From: Ruegeria atlantica
GTDB lineage: Bacteria > Pseudomonadota > Alphaproteobacteria > Rhodobacterales > Rhodobacteraceae
DNA: 64,000 nt
Assembly (NCBI RefSeq): GCF_013032505.1
Contig: NZ_WQCG01000001.1
Location: forward strand, 1,178,001-1,242,000
Direction: 5' to 3'
Made by a program: the position numbers and the translations under genes. Below, piece by piece: positions 43,113 through 53,015 of this stretch. Under the pieces are notes generated by a model. It searched no databases and was not told where the DNA came from. It saw only the letters and a program-made list of their open reading frames with translations. Position 1 is the first letter of the stretch; each line of letters opens with the position of its first letter.

Positions 43113-44714
43113 TCAATCCGCCGCCGTTTTGCGTTGGGTGACATAGTAGGTTCTAATCTGACCCTTGCCTTTCACCCTTGTTTCGACAGGTTCAGAGATG
43201 TCAAAGCGATGTTCGACCCGTCTGGCGGTGGCCTCAGAAACTTGCACCCGGCCCGGCGCGCCCGTTGATTCAAGGCGGCTGGCAAAATTAACAGTGTCCC
43301 CCCAGACATCGTAAAGGAAACGGTGTGATCCGATGATACCGGCAACCACCGGCCCGGTATGTACGCCGACCCGGATATGCGTCGGGTGGTCCATTTCAAG
43401 GTTCAGCGCCTCGACTTGATCGAGCATCCGGAGCGCCATATCGACGATCACCTCGGCATGATCTTCACGACCATCCGGCACTCCGGCGGCCACCATATAC
43501 GCATCACCTATCGTCTTAATCTTTTCAACGCCCAGTTCCGTCGCCGTTTTGTCGAACCCCGAAAAAATCCGGTTCAGATAGGAAACCACCTGCGCCGGAG
43601 CCAGCCTGGCCGACATCTCGGTGAAGCCGACGATATCGGAAAAGAGCACGGTGACGTCGTTGTGGCGGTCGGCGATTGTAGCCTCGCCGTGGTTAAGGCG
43701 CGTCACGATCTGTTGAGGCAGAATGCTAAGCAGAAGGTCTTTGTATTTTTGCTTTTCCGCTTCCATCATCTCAAGGTACTGGCGTTCGCGCTTTCGCCAG
43801 CGGTTTTTCTCTAGCGCCGCGCTGATCCGGGCTTTTAACAGGATCGGGTTGAAGGGTTTGGGCAGGTAGTCCTCGGCACCGGCTTCGATGCAGCGCGCGA
43901 CGCTTTCGATCTCATCAAGGGCAGAAATCATAATGACGGGGATATCATGAAGGGCGTCATCTTGTTTCAAACGCACCAAGACCTCAAAACCGTTGATATC
44001 CGGCATCATCAAATCAAGCAGTACCAGATCGAACGGCTGGCAAGACATTTTCTCCAGAGCGGAATAGCCGCCGTCGGCGGTCCAGACGCGATGCCCGTCC
44101 AGTTTTAACCGGCGGGCCAGCAAGTCCCGGTTGGCTTCGGCATCATCGACGACAAGGATATCACCGGTAGATCCGGATGTATCGGCGATTGAAGTCAGGG
44201 GCTGCATGCTCCGCGCCAGATTGGCGAACATCGCGGCCGTTTCGTGTGGTGGTTCAGAGAAATTGAGGGCATCACCGTACAAACCCGAGAGTGTGCCGAT
44301 ACGTTGTAGCAAGGTCTCGGTGTGGTCCAAGAGCCCAAGCAAGTCCTGCTCAAGATGTTCTGCGTCCAGATCCGGCAGATCCTCGAGCATCATTTCGCTG
44401 TAGCCTTTGATCGCGTTCATCGGTGTACGCAGGTCGTGGCGAAGCCGTTTCACGCCTTCATCGCCGCTGACCGTCAGCTTCGTCGCCATCTCAGGGTGCA
44501 AAAGCTGATCCACCAAGGCCTTCAGTTCCGTTGTCGCCTGAGAAATCCGGTCCAGATCCGAGACAACCTCATCCAGATTCAGCCGCCTGGATTCGCTTTG
44601 AAGCAACTCACAAAATCCGACAATGGCGCTGACCGGAGAGATGAGGTTTTGTCGCAAATTGGCTAGCCACACTGCCTGTGTGTTTTGTGCTTCGTTTTCT
44701 GGGCTGCCGTTCAA
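43113..44714 (-). CDS. His-domain/receiver/class III adenylate cyclase protein lacking an ATPase domain
   Basis: This is a 533-residue cytoplasmic protein. Residues 85-145 are a HisKA-like dimer helix with VKRLRHDLRTPMNAIKGYSE (phospho-His at 93). Residues 15-75 hold a second, degenerate copy (LRQNLISPVSAIVGFCELL) where Gln22 replaces the His. No HATPase domain follows. Residues 185-300 are a receiver (ILVVDDAEANRDLL, Asp234 in VLLDLMMPDI). A coiled coil leads to the class III cyclase (VTVLFSDIVGFTEMS, EKIKTIGDAYM, FLYDVWGDTVNFASR), whose Lys/Asp pattern fits ATP. It should make cAMP under phosphorelay control. It follows the hybrid kinase gene by 3 bp. Confidence 0.92.
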   Translation of the reverse strand: MNGSPENEAQNTQAVWLANLRQNLISPVSAIVGFCELLQSESRRLNLDEVVSDLDRISQATTELKALVDQLLHPEMATKLTVSGDEGVKRLRHDLRTPMNAIKGYSEMMLEDLPDLDAEHLEQDLLGLLDHTETLLQRIGTLSGLYGDALNFSEPPHETAAMFANLARSMQPLTSIADTSGSTGDILVVDDAEANRDLLARRLKLDGHRVWTADGGYSALEKMSCQPFDLVLLDLMMPDINGFEVLVRLKQDDALHDIPVIMISALDEIESVARCIEAGAEDYLPKPFNPILLKARISAALEKNRWRKRERQYLEMMEAEKQKYKDLLLSILPQQIVTRLNHGEATIADRHNDVTVLFSDIVGFTEMSARLAPAQVVSYLNRIFSGFDKTATELGVEKIKTIGDAYMVAAGVPDGREDHAEVIVDMALRMLDQVEALNLEMDHPTHIRVGVHTGPVVAGIIGSHRFLYDVWGDTVNFASRLESTGAPGRVQVSEATARRVEHRFDISEPVETRVKGKGQIRTYYVTQRKTAAD

Positions 44715-44717
44715 AAC

Positions 44718-47318
44718 TTAAGTTTCCTTTGCAGGGGCAGGCCGGTGTTTGACCAGAATGTCCTTCAACTCGTTGAGGATGGTTTCAATTTCATCCCCGT
44801 CTTTGCTGATCAGTGTCTCGACCGAGCCGCTCAATCGAGCGCGATCTTCGTTTGACAGGGTCTTTGCGGTGACAACGATGACAGGTATGTCTTTCCAGTC
44901 CGGGTTCTTCCTCATCCCCGCCAGAAATTCAAACCCGTCCATCTCGGGCATCATGAGATCCAGCAAAATGACGTCCGGTACGGATGCAGAAAGATGTTGA
45001 AGGGCGTCCAGTCCGTTGACGGCCTGCTCGATCTGCCAGCCTTCTTTGCCCAGAACACGGCAGATCATTTCGCGGGTTACGGCCTCGTCTTCGACGATAA
45101 GAGCGCGGGGCGTCGGCCGGGGCGGACAATGCTCTTTCAGCGCGTTCAGAAGTGCAACCGTGTCGATTGGTTTTCCCAGATATTCGCTGGCACCCAGCGA
45201 CAACCCGCGCGTGCGGTCCTCTGCGAATGTCAGCATGATCACCGGGATGTCCGCCATGTCCGGATCGTCTTTCAGCTTGGACAACACCGCCCAGCCGTCA
45301 ATCTCGGGCATGAATACGTCCAAGGTGATTGCGTCAGGCCTGAATTTGCGCGCCAATTCCAATGCTTCGTCACCCTTGGTCGAGGCAAGAACGCGGTATC
45401 CTTCCCTGCGCAGCCGCCGCCCCAAAAGGTCATGCACCGTCGGGTCGTCATCTACCAACAGTACCAGTGGCGCGTTTGAACCGCTGTCCGGATCGTCCGC
45501 GGACTCCCCTCTTTCGCGCAGCGGGTCTGCCGACGGATCTCTGCAGACGCTCGGAAGACGAATTGTGAAGGTTGACCCGTCGCCGAGAGTACTGGCGCAG
45601 TGAATGTCACCCCCCAGCTGTTCACAGAAGACCTTGGTGATCGACAGCCCTAGACCGGTACCACCATAGTTGCGGGTAGTGGAGGAATCTGCCTGAGTGA
45701 ACGCCTCGAAAACTTTGTCGACTTGTTCGGGCGACATGCCGATGCCTTGATCGGCGACTGAAAATTCCAGCTGATCCTGTTCCTTCGATCTTTGGACGGA
45801 CAGCGTGATTGTAGCGTTTTCGGTAAACTTGCAGGCGTTGGACAAAAGGTTGAGCAATGCTTGTCTCACCTTGGTCAGATCGCAAACCATATCCCCGATG
45901 TTCTCGGCGCACACAATCTTCAGAGTATTGTTATTTCTTTCGGCCAGCGGTCGCACCGTTGTTCCGACATCTTTGATCATTTGAAAGACATCGAATGCTT
46001 CCAGATTGAACTCCATCTTTCCGGCTTCGATTTTGGACAAATCCAGAATGTCGTTAATCAGGGCAAGCAAATGCTTTCCGGCAGATTGGATTTTCTGAAG
46101 ATCACTCAGGTTCGTCTCATCATTCTGATCGATAGCTTCCTCAAGCATCAACTCACTGTATCCGATGATCGCGTTCAATGGGGTGCGGAGTTCGTGGCTC
46201 ATGTTGGCAAGGAATGTGCTCTTGGTCTTATTGGCCGCTTCAGCATTGTCTTTTGCCACGCGCAGTTCGCTTTCCACCTGCTTCTGGGTGGTAATGTCCC
46301 GACCGTAGATATTCGCATAGCCCCCCTCCGGAACCGGCCATAGTAGCAGGGCATAGATCAGACCACCTGCCTCGTATTCGAAATCTTGGCGTTGATCCTC
46401 GTTCAAACCTTTGGTGACTCGTTTGCGCCAACCAGTCCCCACTCGGTCGCCAACCTTCAATTGCAGCGCTTCAATCAGTGGAATACTTGCCTTGTTGGCG
46501 TAGATCAATTTGCCCTTATCGGTGATGCGCAAGACCGGGTTAGGGTTCTCTTCAGGAATACGCGCCAGTTCTTGCATCCGCTTTTCTGCTCGCTTCAGCT
46601 GCGTAACGTCCCGCCCGTACATATTGACATGTTTGGCATCCGGCACTGGCCAGAGAAGTAACGAATAGACCATGCCGCCAGCATGGCATTCAAAATCCTG
46701 CCTTTCGTTCTCTTCAAGCCCTTTCCTGACGCGTGCCAGCCATTCTTTTGTAACGGCTGCACCGACTTTCAGGTTCAACGCTTTCAACATCGGGTCGCTG
46801 GCTTTATTCGCAAAGAGCAGCTTTCCGTCGCTGCTGATGCACATAACCGGATTGGGGTTTTCCTCAGGGATCTGAGCAAGCTCGGCATTGCGGGCTTCGA
46901 CCTTCTTTAGTTCGGTCACATCGCTGTAGATCGCAACGGTTCCGTTATCATGGGTCTTCCGCTCGCTGATCTTGATCCAGCCCCCGGATGCCCGGCTTTG
47001 CAGCTGGGTGCCTTCCGGATTGTCGTGACGTTTCAGCCGTTGCGCCAGCCATTCTTCTTCTCGTCCGATCGCATCTGCAATCACGTTGAGCGACAGTGCT
47101 TTGCGAACGACCTGTTCGAACGTCATCCCCGGTTTCACCAAATCTTCGTGCCCCGGATACAGCATCTTGCGATACGTCTCGTTCGCCAGAACCAAACGAT
47201 CTTCGGAATCATACAGGGCAAAGCCCTCGGGAATTGTGTTTATGGCGTCGACGATCCGGTCCAGAGCCTGGTTCGTTCCAACTGGTTTCGACACACGGTG
47301 ATCGCCGGAGTGGTTCAT
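44718..47318 (-). CDS. Hybrid histidine kinase, three PAS domains and two receivers
   Basis: This is an 866-residue cytoplasmic sensor; the start at ATG 47318 has GGAGAG six bases upstream. PAS1 lies at residues 20-135. PAS2 (about 150-240) and PAS3 (about 254-342) are near copies, both opening IPEENPNPV and ending in YGRD(V/I)T. The HisKA site [21 protein letters not shown] has His near 375. The HATPase carries [22 protein letters not shown] and [10 protein letters not shown]. Two receivers follow ([15 protein letters not shown] with Asp in [27 protein letters not shown] with Asp in [13 protein letters not shown]). There is no membrane span, so the signal is internal. Confidence 0.94.
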   Translation of the reverse strand: MNHSGDHRVSKPVGTNQALDRIVDAINTIPEGFALYDSEDRLVLANETYRKMLYPGHEDLVKPGMTFEQVVRKALSLNVIADAIGREEEWLAQRLKRHDNPEGTQLQSRASGGWIKISERKTHDNGTVAIYSDVTELKKVEARNAELAQIPEENPNPVMCISSDGKLLFANKASDPMLKALNLKVGAAVTKEWLARVRKGLEENERQDFECHAGGMVYSLLLWPVPDAKHVNMYGRDVTQLKRAEKRMQELARIPEENPNPVLRITDKGKLIYANKASIPLIEALQLKVGDRVGTGWRKRVTKGLNEDQRQDFEYEAGGLIYALLLWPVPEGGYANIYGRDITTQKQVESELRVAKDNAEAANKTKSTFLANMSHELRTPLNAIIGYSELMLEEAIDQNDETNLSDLQKIQSAGKHLLALINDILDLSKIEAGKMEFNLEAFDVFQMIKDVGTTVRPLAERNNNTLKIVCAENIGDMVCDLTKVRQALLNLLSNACKFTENATITLSVQRSKEQDQLEFSVADQGIGMSPEQVDKVFEAFTQADSSTTRNYGGTGLGLSITKVFCEQLGGDIHCASTLGDGSTFTIRLPSVCRDPSADPLRERGESADDPDSGSNAPLVLLVDDDPTVHDLLGRRLRREGYRVLASTKGDEALELARKFRPDAITLDVFMPEIDGWAVLSKLKDDPDMADIPVIMLTFAEDRTRGLSLGASEYLGKPIDTVALLNALKEHCPPRPTPRALIVEDEAVTREMICRVLGKEGWQIEQAVNGLDALQHLSASVPDVILLDLMMPEMDGFEFLAGMRKNPDWKDIPVIVVTAKTLSNEDRARLSGSVETLISKDGDEIETILNELKDILVKHRPAPAKET

Positions 47319-47891
47319 TTCGCGCTCTCCATCTGGTGAAACCGACACGTCGGCAACTCACTGTTTCCAGTTGAATTGAAATGCAGTTACAAAACAAGGC
47401 TGTTTCGGACCGTCTGTGTGTGCCTTTGGATTGATGTTGACAGAGCCGCTGTTCTGTCGGACCCCGTGAGGCCAATGGTGTAGCTGTGGCCAATGTCCGG
47501 AATGCGGGTACGATAGCAGATATCAATCAATCTGCTCAAAGTCGGCTATGGGCCGTTATCACACGTCCCAACAATCTGACTTATCGGCAGTATAGTCCGC
47601 AGAGCAGACTTTGAGGAAAATTCTGCAAACGACCGCATCGAGCCCACTTTGATCGATGCTGCGCGATGCCCCAATAACAGCAATGCGCAGAAAGCGGACT
47701 TTGCAAAGTCCAGTAGACTGGTCAAACCGGGCATTCCTTCCAATGGCAGCGTATGCGGCTATGAGCAGGAAGCAGGCTTCGCGGTTGCGCTCCGACAACT
47801 TGGGTCCTGATAAAGCTTTTTCTGTATCGTTTGATTGATCTTTCTTGATCGATAGGATGGGCTAACCTTCAAAACAGTTCTGAGGTCCCAA
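47319..47891. other. Intergenic region with degenerate repeat and 16-bp palindrome
   Basis: No gene seen. It contains a diverged repeat (47560-47800) and the perfect palindrome GGACTTTGCAAAGTCC at 47696-47711. The divergent promoters of the hybrid kinase and the 47892 gene must also lie here. Confidence 0.55.
47560..47800. repeat. Degenerate intergenic repeat, copy 2
   Basis: The stretch at 47625-47650 (GCAAACGACCGCATCGAGCC...) matches 57321-57346 (GCGAACGACCGCATTGGAGC...) closely. The palindrome with GACTTTGC/GCAAAGTC half-sites recurs, more widely spaced, at 55603-55634. Open frames across it are on both strands and unrelated to known proteins. Confidence 0.5.
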
Positions 47892-48392
47892 ATGTACAGG
47901 TATGTTCTGACAACAATGGCTTTGTGTTGTGCAAGCGTTCTTCATGCCGCTGGTATGGAACGGTGGGGTGAATCCGGCGACTGGACAATCCTGATTGATC
48001 CCGAAAAGGGAGACGGCTGCCTCGCGTGGAAGCCCTTTGAAAATGACATGACCGTTGAAATCGGCGCAGCACCCAATCAGGCCGGCGGCTTTTTTGCCGC
48101 TTTTAATCCGGCCTGGGTTCAAATCGAGGACGGGGCGACCGGGATCGTACAGTTCGATTTTGGTGATGCGAGATTCGAAGGCGAAGCGGTGGGTACCTTC
48201 AAGAATGGCGTGCCCGGTGGCTACGCCTTTTTCGACAACCCGGCGTTTGTAACCGAGTTTGGAAAACGCCAGAGTGTTACGATTATTGGTGAAAGTGGGA
48301 CCGAGGTTGAACTCGATCTCAGCGGGTCTGCCAAAGCTATTGAGGCTGTTCTGGCGTGTCAGGCTGAACAGCCGGAACCACTAAAGAACTAG
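47892..48392 (+). CDS. Exported protein of unknown function
   Basis: This is a 166-residue protein with a signal peptide (MYRYVLTTMALCCASVLHAA, cleavage after HAA). The mature domain is beta-rich with WTILIDPEKGDGCLAWKPFE, PAWVQIEDGATGIVQFDFGD and VTIIGESGTEVELDLSGSAK, and ends with a Cys (VLACQAEQ) that may pair with the Cys in GDGCLAW. Similar short exported proteins are common hypotheticals in Rhodobacterales. It is convergent with the AsmA gene, 11 bp away. I cannot assign a function. Confidence 0.75.
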   Translation: MYRYVLTTMALCCASVLHAAGMERWGESGDWTILIDPEKGDGCLAWKPFENDMTVEIGAAPNQAGGFFAAFNPAWVQIEDGATGIVQFDFGDARFEGEAVGTFKNGVPGGYAFFDNPAFVTEFGKRQSVTIIGESGTEVELDLSGSAKAIEAVLACQAEQPEPLKN

Positions 48393-48403
48393 GTAGCGTC
48401 CAA

Positions 48404-51148
48404 TTATTGCAATTGATTGACGTCCGGCACACAAGGTTGCCTGTCGCCAGGCATAGCATTGGCGCCTTCCGGAGCCTTGTTTCTGGACCCACCAACATCC
48501 AGTTTGAACTTTGGCGACGAAAGCTGGCCAGTCACATCAAAGGGCCAAGCGCTTCGAGATAGGGGTTTGCCAACGCGCCGCGGCTCAGCTCTAATCGCAA
48601 TGGTGTCGTTCAGCCAGTGCACTTGTCCCCTGGCCACCAATTGAACTGATCCTGTTTCAATGACGATGGAGTTTGAACTGACTTGCCCGGCTTGGATATC
48701 AACCGGGGCAACCACGCAAGTGATGTCGGTGTAGCCTTGTCTGAACTCCTCTGAAAACAGCCAGGGGAAAATGCCCAGCCCCGCCAGTTCCAATAGGCTG
48801 GTGCTGATATAACCCTCCGACATCGACAAAGACGCGTTGCCGCGCATCGAGTTGATGAAGGCCTTGCCCGAGGAGGTGCTGCCAGAAACGTTGAACTCAC
48901 CGCTCAAACGTCCATAGGCATCAATACCTATTCCCAATTCATCAAGGATCTCACCGAATTCCCAGCCCGAGGTCGATCCCGACAATGAAAGCCAATCGGG
49001 TGAATCTACCAGGTCCATGACCGCCCGAAGGCTGAAGTTTCCGCCACCATAAGTCATCTGAAGGGGGCCGAAATCCACGGTTCCGTCTCTTGCAGACAAT
49101 TGGCTGGAAACAGATGTTACGCCTCTTTGGCCTACAATCTCTTTGAATTCGATCTGTACCTCGACGTCAGCTTCTCGCAGCACGCGTTGCACATCCAGAA
49201 GATCGGCAGGTTTCCCTTTTTCCTTTTGCAGCACCAAGGGCTGGACGCCTGTCTTCTTCGGCAAAACCAAAGGCTGAACTTCGGATTCAGGTACCTTTGA
49301 GGCCTCTCCTACCAAGCTTTTCAGTTGATCCAGTACGGCAGTCAGGTTCTTCAGGTCATTGAGATCGAGCTTTTCGCTCGTGATGTTGCCCCAAACTACA
49401 GAAGCGCCCTCGGGAAACTGTGCATCCAAAGCTGCAAGAAGATGCGAAGACCCGGCTTCGAACTGGATTGCAGCATCAAAGTCTTCGCCCTGCCTAGAGG
49501 TTTCAGCGTTGATAGCCAATGCGCCAATTTCGACAGGTTGCAGATTGAGCGCGGTCAGAAACTCGGCGCTGTCGTCGATGTCCAATTCCACGTCGAAATC
49601 GAGACCGGCAAGCCCTCTTAGCTCGTTGACAGATAGTGCGAGATCGAGCGCCCAGAGATCGGTGCCGTAAGTGGTCGCATTAAACCTGTTGAGTGAAACC
49701 GGCCCGCCCGCATTGGATATGTTGAAATCGGCTTTGATGCCGCCGAACTGGTTAACATAGTCTTCATCAAGGTTGGGCAAAATCAACTTGGCGGGTCCGT
49801 TCAGCACACCATCGAAAGTTACGTCCTGAAGCTGAAGCAGATTAAGGATTTCACCTTCGGCTTTCAGGACAGGCTCTTCAATTGGCCCGGCTTGCAGCGC
49901 GATGCCCAGCATGGCGAGCCGGCCGTCTGGCATGCGGCGAATGCTTTCGATAGAGGCTGGACCGATTACGTCTAACCCTTGGTCAAACGCATTGGTTTGA
50001 AAAAGTAGCTTCTCGAACTCGAAGGAAGCCAGGGATCCAACCATATGCATTTCAAAGCCGGTGAATTTCAGCTCTTGGATACTTTTTGCTGCTGGCGGCG
50101 GCTGTCCTTCAGGATGAAGCCGAGCGTTGAAAAGCAGATCAACGCCCTGAGCGGTGTAGAGGTCATCTATTGAACCTTCAGCTTCGAGATTCTGTCCATC
50201 CTCCAGGCTTACGGTGGTTGTAAACGCCTCGATCTTCAGGGCGTCCTGAGACACGAGTTCTGCCTGCAACTGGCCATTGCCTTCCAAAACGCGTTCCAAT
50301 CCGATGACATCTAGAAAATCACCGAATTCACCGGTGTCCATCTCCAATACAGCTCGATAGCCACCACCTTCGTCCTCCGAGAAAGGCTCACCATCGAAGC
50401 TTACGGTCATTTCGCCAAAACTGGCGCGCGTCGTAAACGGTGCGGCGTGCGGGTAGTCGCCTTCGATTTGGAAGCCCTGACCGTTGACGGATCCGGAACC
50501 AGAGACCTTCGTTCTTTGTCCATGATCCGCTTGTTCAAGAGCAAGTGACTGTAGGTCAAACACAAACGAGAAGCCCGAGACCTTGTCGTCGATGTTTAGC
50601 CCGATTGACTTGAAACTGACGTTCTTGTCGCTCAGAAAGTTCAGGATTCCACTGCTTTCGGTGTCGATCTCATCGGTACTATCAACACTAGCGACGTCTT
50701 TTTGATCAACCGCTGGTACTGTTTCCTCGGAAGCTGGCTTGGTTGTCGGCCTGCCTTTTCGCCAGCTTGTTGTGCCGTCTGCGGCTGTAAGAAGATTTGC
50801 TTGGAGCCCTTCCACTACCAGATTGTCAAAATGTAGACGCCGGTTGGTCAAAGCGGCAATGTCCAGCTCCAGTTCCAGAAAGTTCAATTCTACAAGAGGT
50901 GACTCCGGCATTGTTTGGCTCGGAATGACCACCCCACCGACGTATATGTGACTAATGCGTCCAAGCGCTACGCTCACGTCATCGTTGATCAACAGTGGCC
51001 GGCCAATTTGTTTCGAAAGAACTTGTTCAACAAGTTCACGCCGCATATCGGAGAACAGTGGAGCCGCAAGCAACAGCCAAACAAAAGCGACTGCGGCGAA
51101 TGCGAGAAATGCAACAAACCCGACTATCCTAACCAGCCAAACCCTCAT
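48404..51148 (-). CDS. AsmA-family envelope protein
   Basis: This is a 914-residue protein with one N-terminal membrane anchor (VRIVGFVAFLAFAAVAFVWL) and a long periplasmic beta-rich body. The AsmA N-domain is seen in VEQVLSKQIGRPLLINDDVS and LELDIAALTNRRLHFDNLVV. The C-terminal AsmA_2 region holds LSGSTSGWEFGEILDELGIG, GEFNVSGSTSSGKAFINSM, and a final WPFDVTGQLSSPKFKLDVGG. AsmA-like proteins are bridge-type lipid-transfer proteins between membranes. It is next to an L,D-transpeptidase gene, another envelope function, 112 bp upstream in the same direction. Confidence 0.88.
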   Translation of the reverse strand: MRVWLVRIVGFVAFLAFAAVAFVWLLLAAPLFSDMRRELVEQVLSKQIGRPLLINDDVSVALGRISHIYVGGVVIPSQTMPESPLVELNFLELELDIAALTNRRLHFDNLVVEGLQANLLTAADGTTSWRKGRPTTKPASEETVPAVDQKDVASVDSTDEIDTESSGILNFLSDKNVSFKSIGLNIDDKVSGFSFVFDLQSLALEQADHGQRTKVSGSGSVNGQGFQIEGDYPHAAPFTTRASFGEMTVSFDGEPFSEDEGGGYRAVLEMDTGEFGDFLDVIGLERVLEGNGQLQAELVSQDALKIEAFTTTVSLEDGQNLEAEGSIDDLYTAQGVDLLFNARLHPEGQPPPAAKSIQELKFTGFEMHMVGSLASFEFEKLLFQTNAFDQGLDVIGPASIESIRRMPDGRLAMLGIALQAGPIEEPVLKAEGEILNLLQLQDVTFDGVLNGPAKLILPNLDEDYVNQFGGIKADFNISNAGGPVSLNRFNATTYGTDLWALDLALSVNELRGLAGLDFDVELDIDDSAEFLTALNLQPVEIGALAINAETSRQGEDFDAAIQFEAGSSHLLAALDAQFPEGASVVWGNITSEKLDLNDLKNLTAVLDQLKSLVGEASKVPESEVQPLVLPKKTGVQPLVLQKEKGKPADLLDVQRVLREADVEVQIEFKEIVGQRGVTSVSSQLSARDGTVDFGPLQMTYGGGNFSLRAVMDLVDSPDWLSLSGSTSGWEFGEILDELGIGIDAYGRLSGEFNVSGSTSSGKAFINSMRGNASLSMSEGYISTSLLELAGLGIFPWLFSEEFRQGYTDITCVVAPVDIQAGQVSSNSIVIETGSVQLVARGQVHWLNDTIAIRAEPRRVGKPLSRSAWPFDVTGQLSSPKFKLDVGGSRNKAPEGANAMPGDRQPCVPDVNQLQ

Positions 51149-51260
51149 GTGCTCCCCTATTGCAGCTCACACTGCTTCGAATTTCCGCCAATTAGAAGTC
51201 ACCAATCCTACTGGCAATTTAGCACGCTTAAAATTGCGCATCTCTTTTAGGATGACGTGT

Positions 51261-52889
51261 TCATCGGTCCAAAGCCGCAAGTATCCGAGCATCGCGCTCG
51301 TAAGGGTCCTCGCGGAAATGAACGGCCCCATCTTCGACCCAAGCAGTCCAATAGGTCAAAAGGACCGGCATGGGCTCGGGTAGGTTAACTCGCGTTGTCT
51401 TCCCGCTATCCAGAATGGATTGCATTTTTTGCCGACTCCAGTCCGGCTCTCCCTCCATCAAAAGGCTGGCAAATTCGAACGGATACTCAAGGCGAACGCA
51501 GCCGGAACTGAGGTTCCGCTCATTTCGGTCGAAAAGGCTGCGGTCGTTGGTATCATGCAAGTACACTGCGTATTTATTGGGAAACATGAACTTGACTAAA
51601 CCTAACGCATTGTCTGGGCCCGGCTGCTGAACCAAAGTGACGTCGGGGTTCTTTGCCCCCCAGTTCACAGCGTTGGCAGGAATCGTCTGCCCGTCTTTGT
51701 TCCGAACTACGTAATTGTTGCGCGCCAGATAGGCTGGATCCTTGCGGATGCGCGAAAGCTTATCCTTCCGAAAAATCGAGGCGGGAACAGTCCAAGTCGG
51801 ATTGAATTCCATGTATTCAATTTCATCTCGGAACACTGGGGTTTTTCGGTAGGCTGATCCTGTGATCGACCGAGTGGTCCAAAGCGTCCCATCGGACGTG
51901 ACCAAGTAAGTACGAGCGCCTGCAATGTTTACCAGCACGAACTCTTCGTCGATTTCGCGCATGAGCCAGCGGCCTCGTTCCAGGCTGAGCCGCAATTTAT
52001 CTATGCGATCTTCAACAGGTTTGTTGAGAGACGCGAAGGTCTTACCACCAACGACGCCATCTGCCTCCAAGCCGTGACGATTTTGAAAGGTTTTTACCTG
52101 TCGCACCAAATGATCGTCATAAACCCAAGCTGGATTTATACCGCTTTGGCTGATTTCTGGAAATTCATTTGTTCCATCGTAGCCTTCTGTCGCTAACCTT
52201 TTGCGCAGTTCGGCGACGGCAGGATCCACCATTTCCGGCTTCAGAACCGTTTCTTCGGGGACTGTGTTCCAGCCTCCCTTTGATGCGATAGCTCTGTATT
52301 TGCTCAAAGCATCAACGAGCATCGTATATTGCGCGTTGTCGATATCGATGCGTTCAATTAAAGCGCTGAAGCCTTCATCTTGAAGATAGTGGCTCAATAC
52401 AACGGAAGGGTCTTGTTGTATTACTGGCTTTGAGAAATTCCAAGCGTCGTCTAGCGCATTTGGATCGACTTTTCCAAACACCAAGTGGTGTACGAGTTTT
52501 ACGGCCGCGTCAGTCGCCAGAATATCGAATAAAGCTCGACTGGAGGCATCGCCATCCTGTGAGGCTTTGAATGCGGATCGAAGCTCTTCTAGTTTGAAGT
52601 CACTCGGCGTAAAACCCTGATCAATTGCTCCGTCCAACTCCTCAAAAAGCTCGTCAACCAATTCAAAACCGGTCCAAGCCGGCGTAAATTCTCTAGCCGT
52701 ATAGAAACGAGGTACAAGGATTTCTGCGTCCAAACTCTTGCTGTTTGAAAGTGTATTACTCGCATTCGTATTTGACCGTAGAAGCGCTTCTATCTGTTCC
52801 GAGACTTGGTCTGCTGCGCCCAAATTGGGGCATGTTACCAGCGTTGCAGTCAGTGCAGTTGCAACAGCTGATCTAAGAACTTTCACCAT
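51261..52889 (-). CDS. L,D-transpeptidase (YcbB/LdtD-like murein cross-linker)
   Basis: This is an exported protein of about 542 residues. The start is ATG 52889 or GTG 52886; an AGGAGG lies five bases before the GTG. The N-terminus MVKVLRSAVATALTATLVTC is a signal peptide. A YcbB-type N-domain (ALDDAWNFSKPVIQQDPSVV) is followed by a peptidoglycan-binding domain (VRQVKTFQNRHGLEADGVVG) and the YkuD catalytic domain with AVYLHDTNDRSLFDRNERNL and SSGCVRLEYP (catalytic Cys). It forms 3-3 cross-links in peptidoglycan. Codon use is AT-richer than the core genes to the left. Confidence 0.9.
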   Translation of the reverse strand: MVKVLRSAVATALTATLVTCPNLGAADQVSEQIEALLRSNTNASNTLSNSKSLDAEILVPRFYTAREFTPAWTGFELVDELFEELDGAIDQGFTPSDFKLEELRSAFKASQDGDASSRALFDILATDAAVKLVHHLVFGKVDPNALDDAWNFSKPVIQQDPSVVLSHYLQDEGFSALIERIDIDNAQYTMLVDALSKYRAIASKGGWNTVPEETVLKPEMVDPAVAELRKRLATEGYDGTNEFPEISQSGINPAWVYDDHLVRQVKTFQNRHGLEADGVVGGKTFASLNKPVEDRIDKLRLSLERGRWLMREIDEEFVLVNIAGARTYLVTSDGTLWTTRSITGSAYRKTPVFRDEIEYMEFNPTWTVPASIFRKDKLSRIRKDPAYLARNNYVVRNKDGQTIPANAVNWGAKNPDVTLVQQPGPDNALGLVKFMFPNKYAVYLHDTNDRSLFDRNERNLSSGCVRLEYPFEFASLLMEGEPDWSRQKMQSILDSGKTTRVNLPEPMPVLLTYWTAWVEDGAVHFREDPYERDARILAALDR

Positions 52890-53015
52890 CCCCTCCTGAA
52901 TAGTCAATCTATATGTGGTTGCTGCAGCATAGGATACTCCAACATTTTGTATAATCAATTCGTAATTTATTATTCTCAGATTTTGCTCGAAAAGCGGACC
53001 TACTTCACGAGCATT

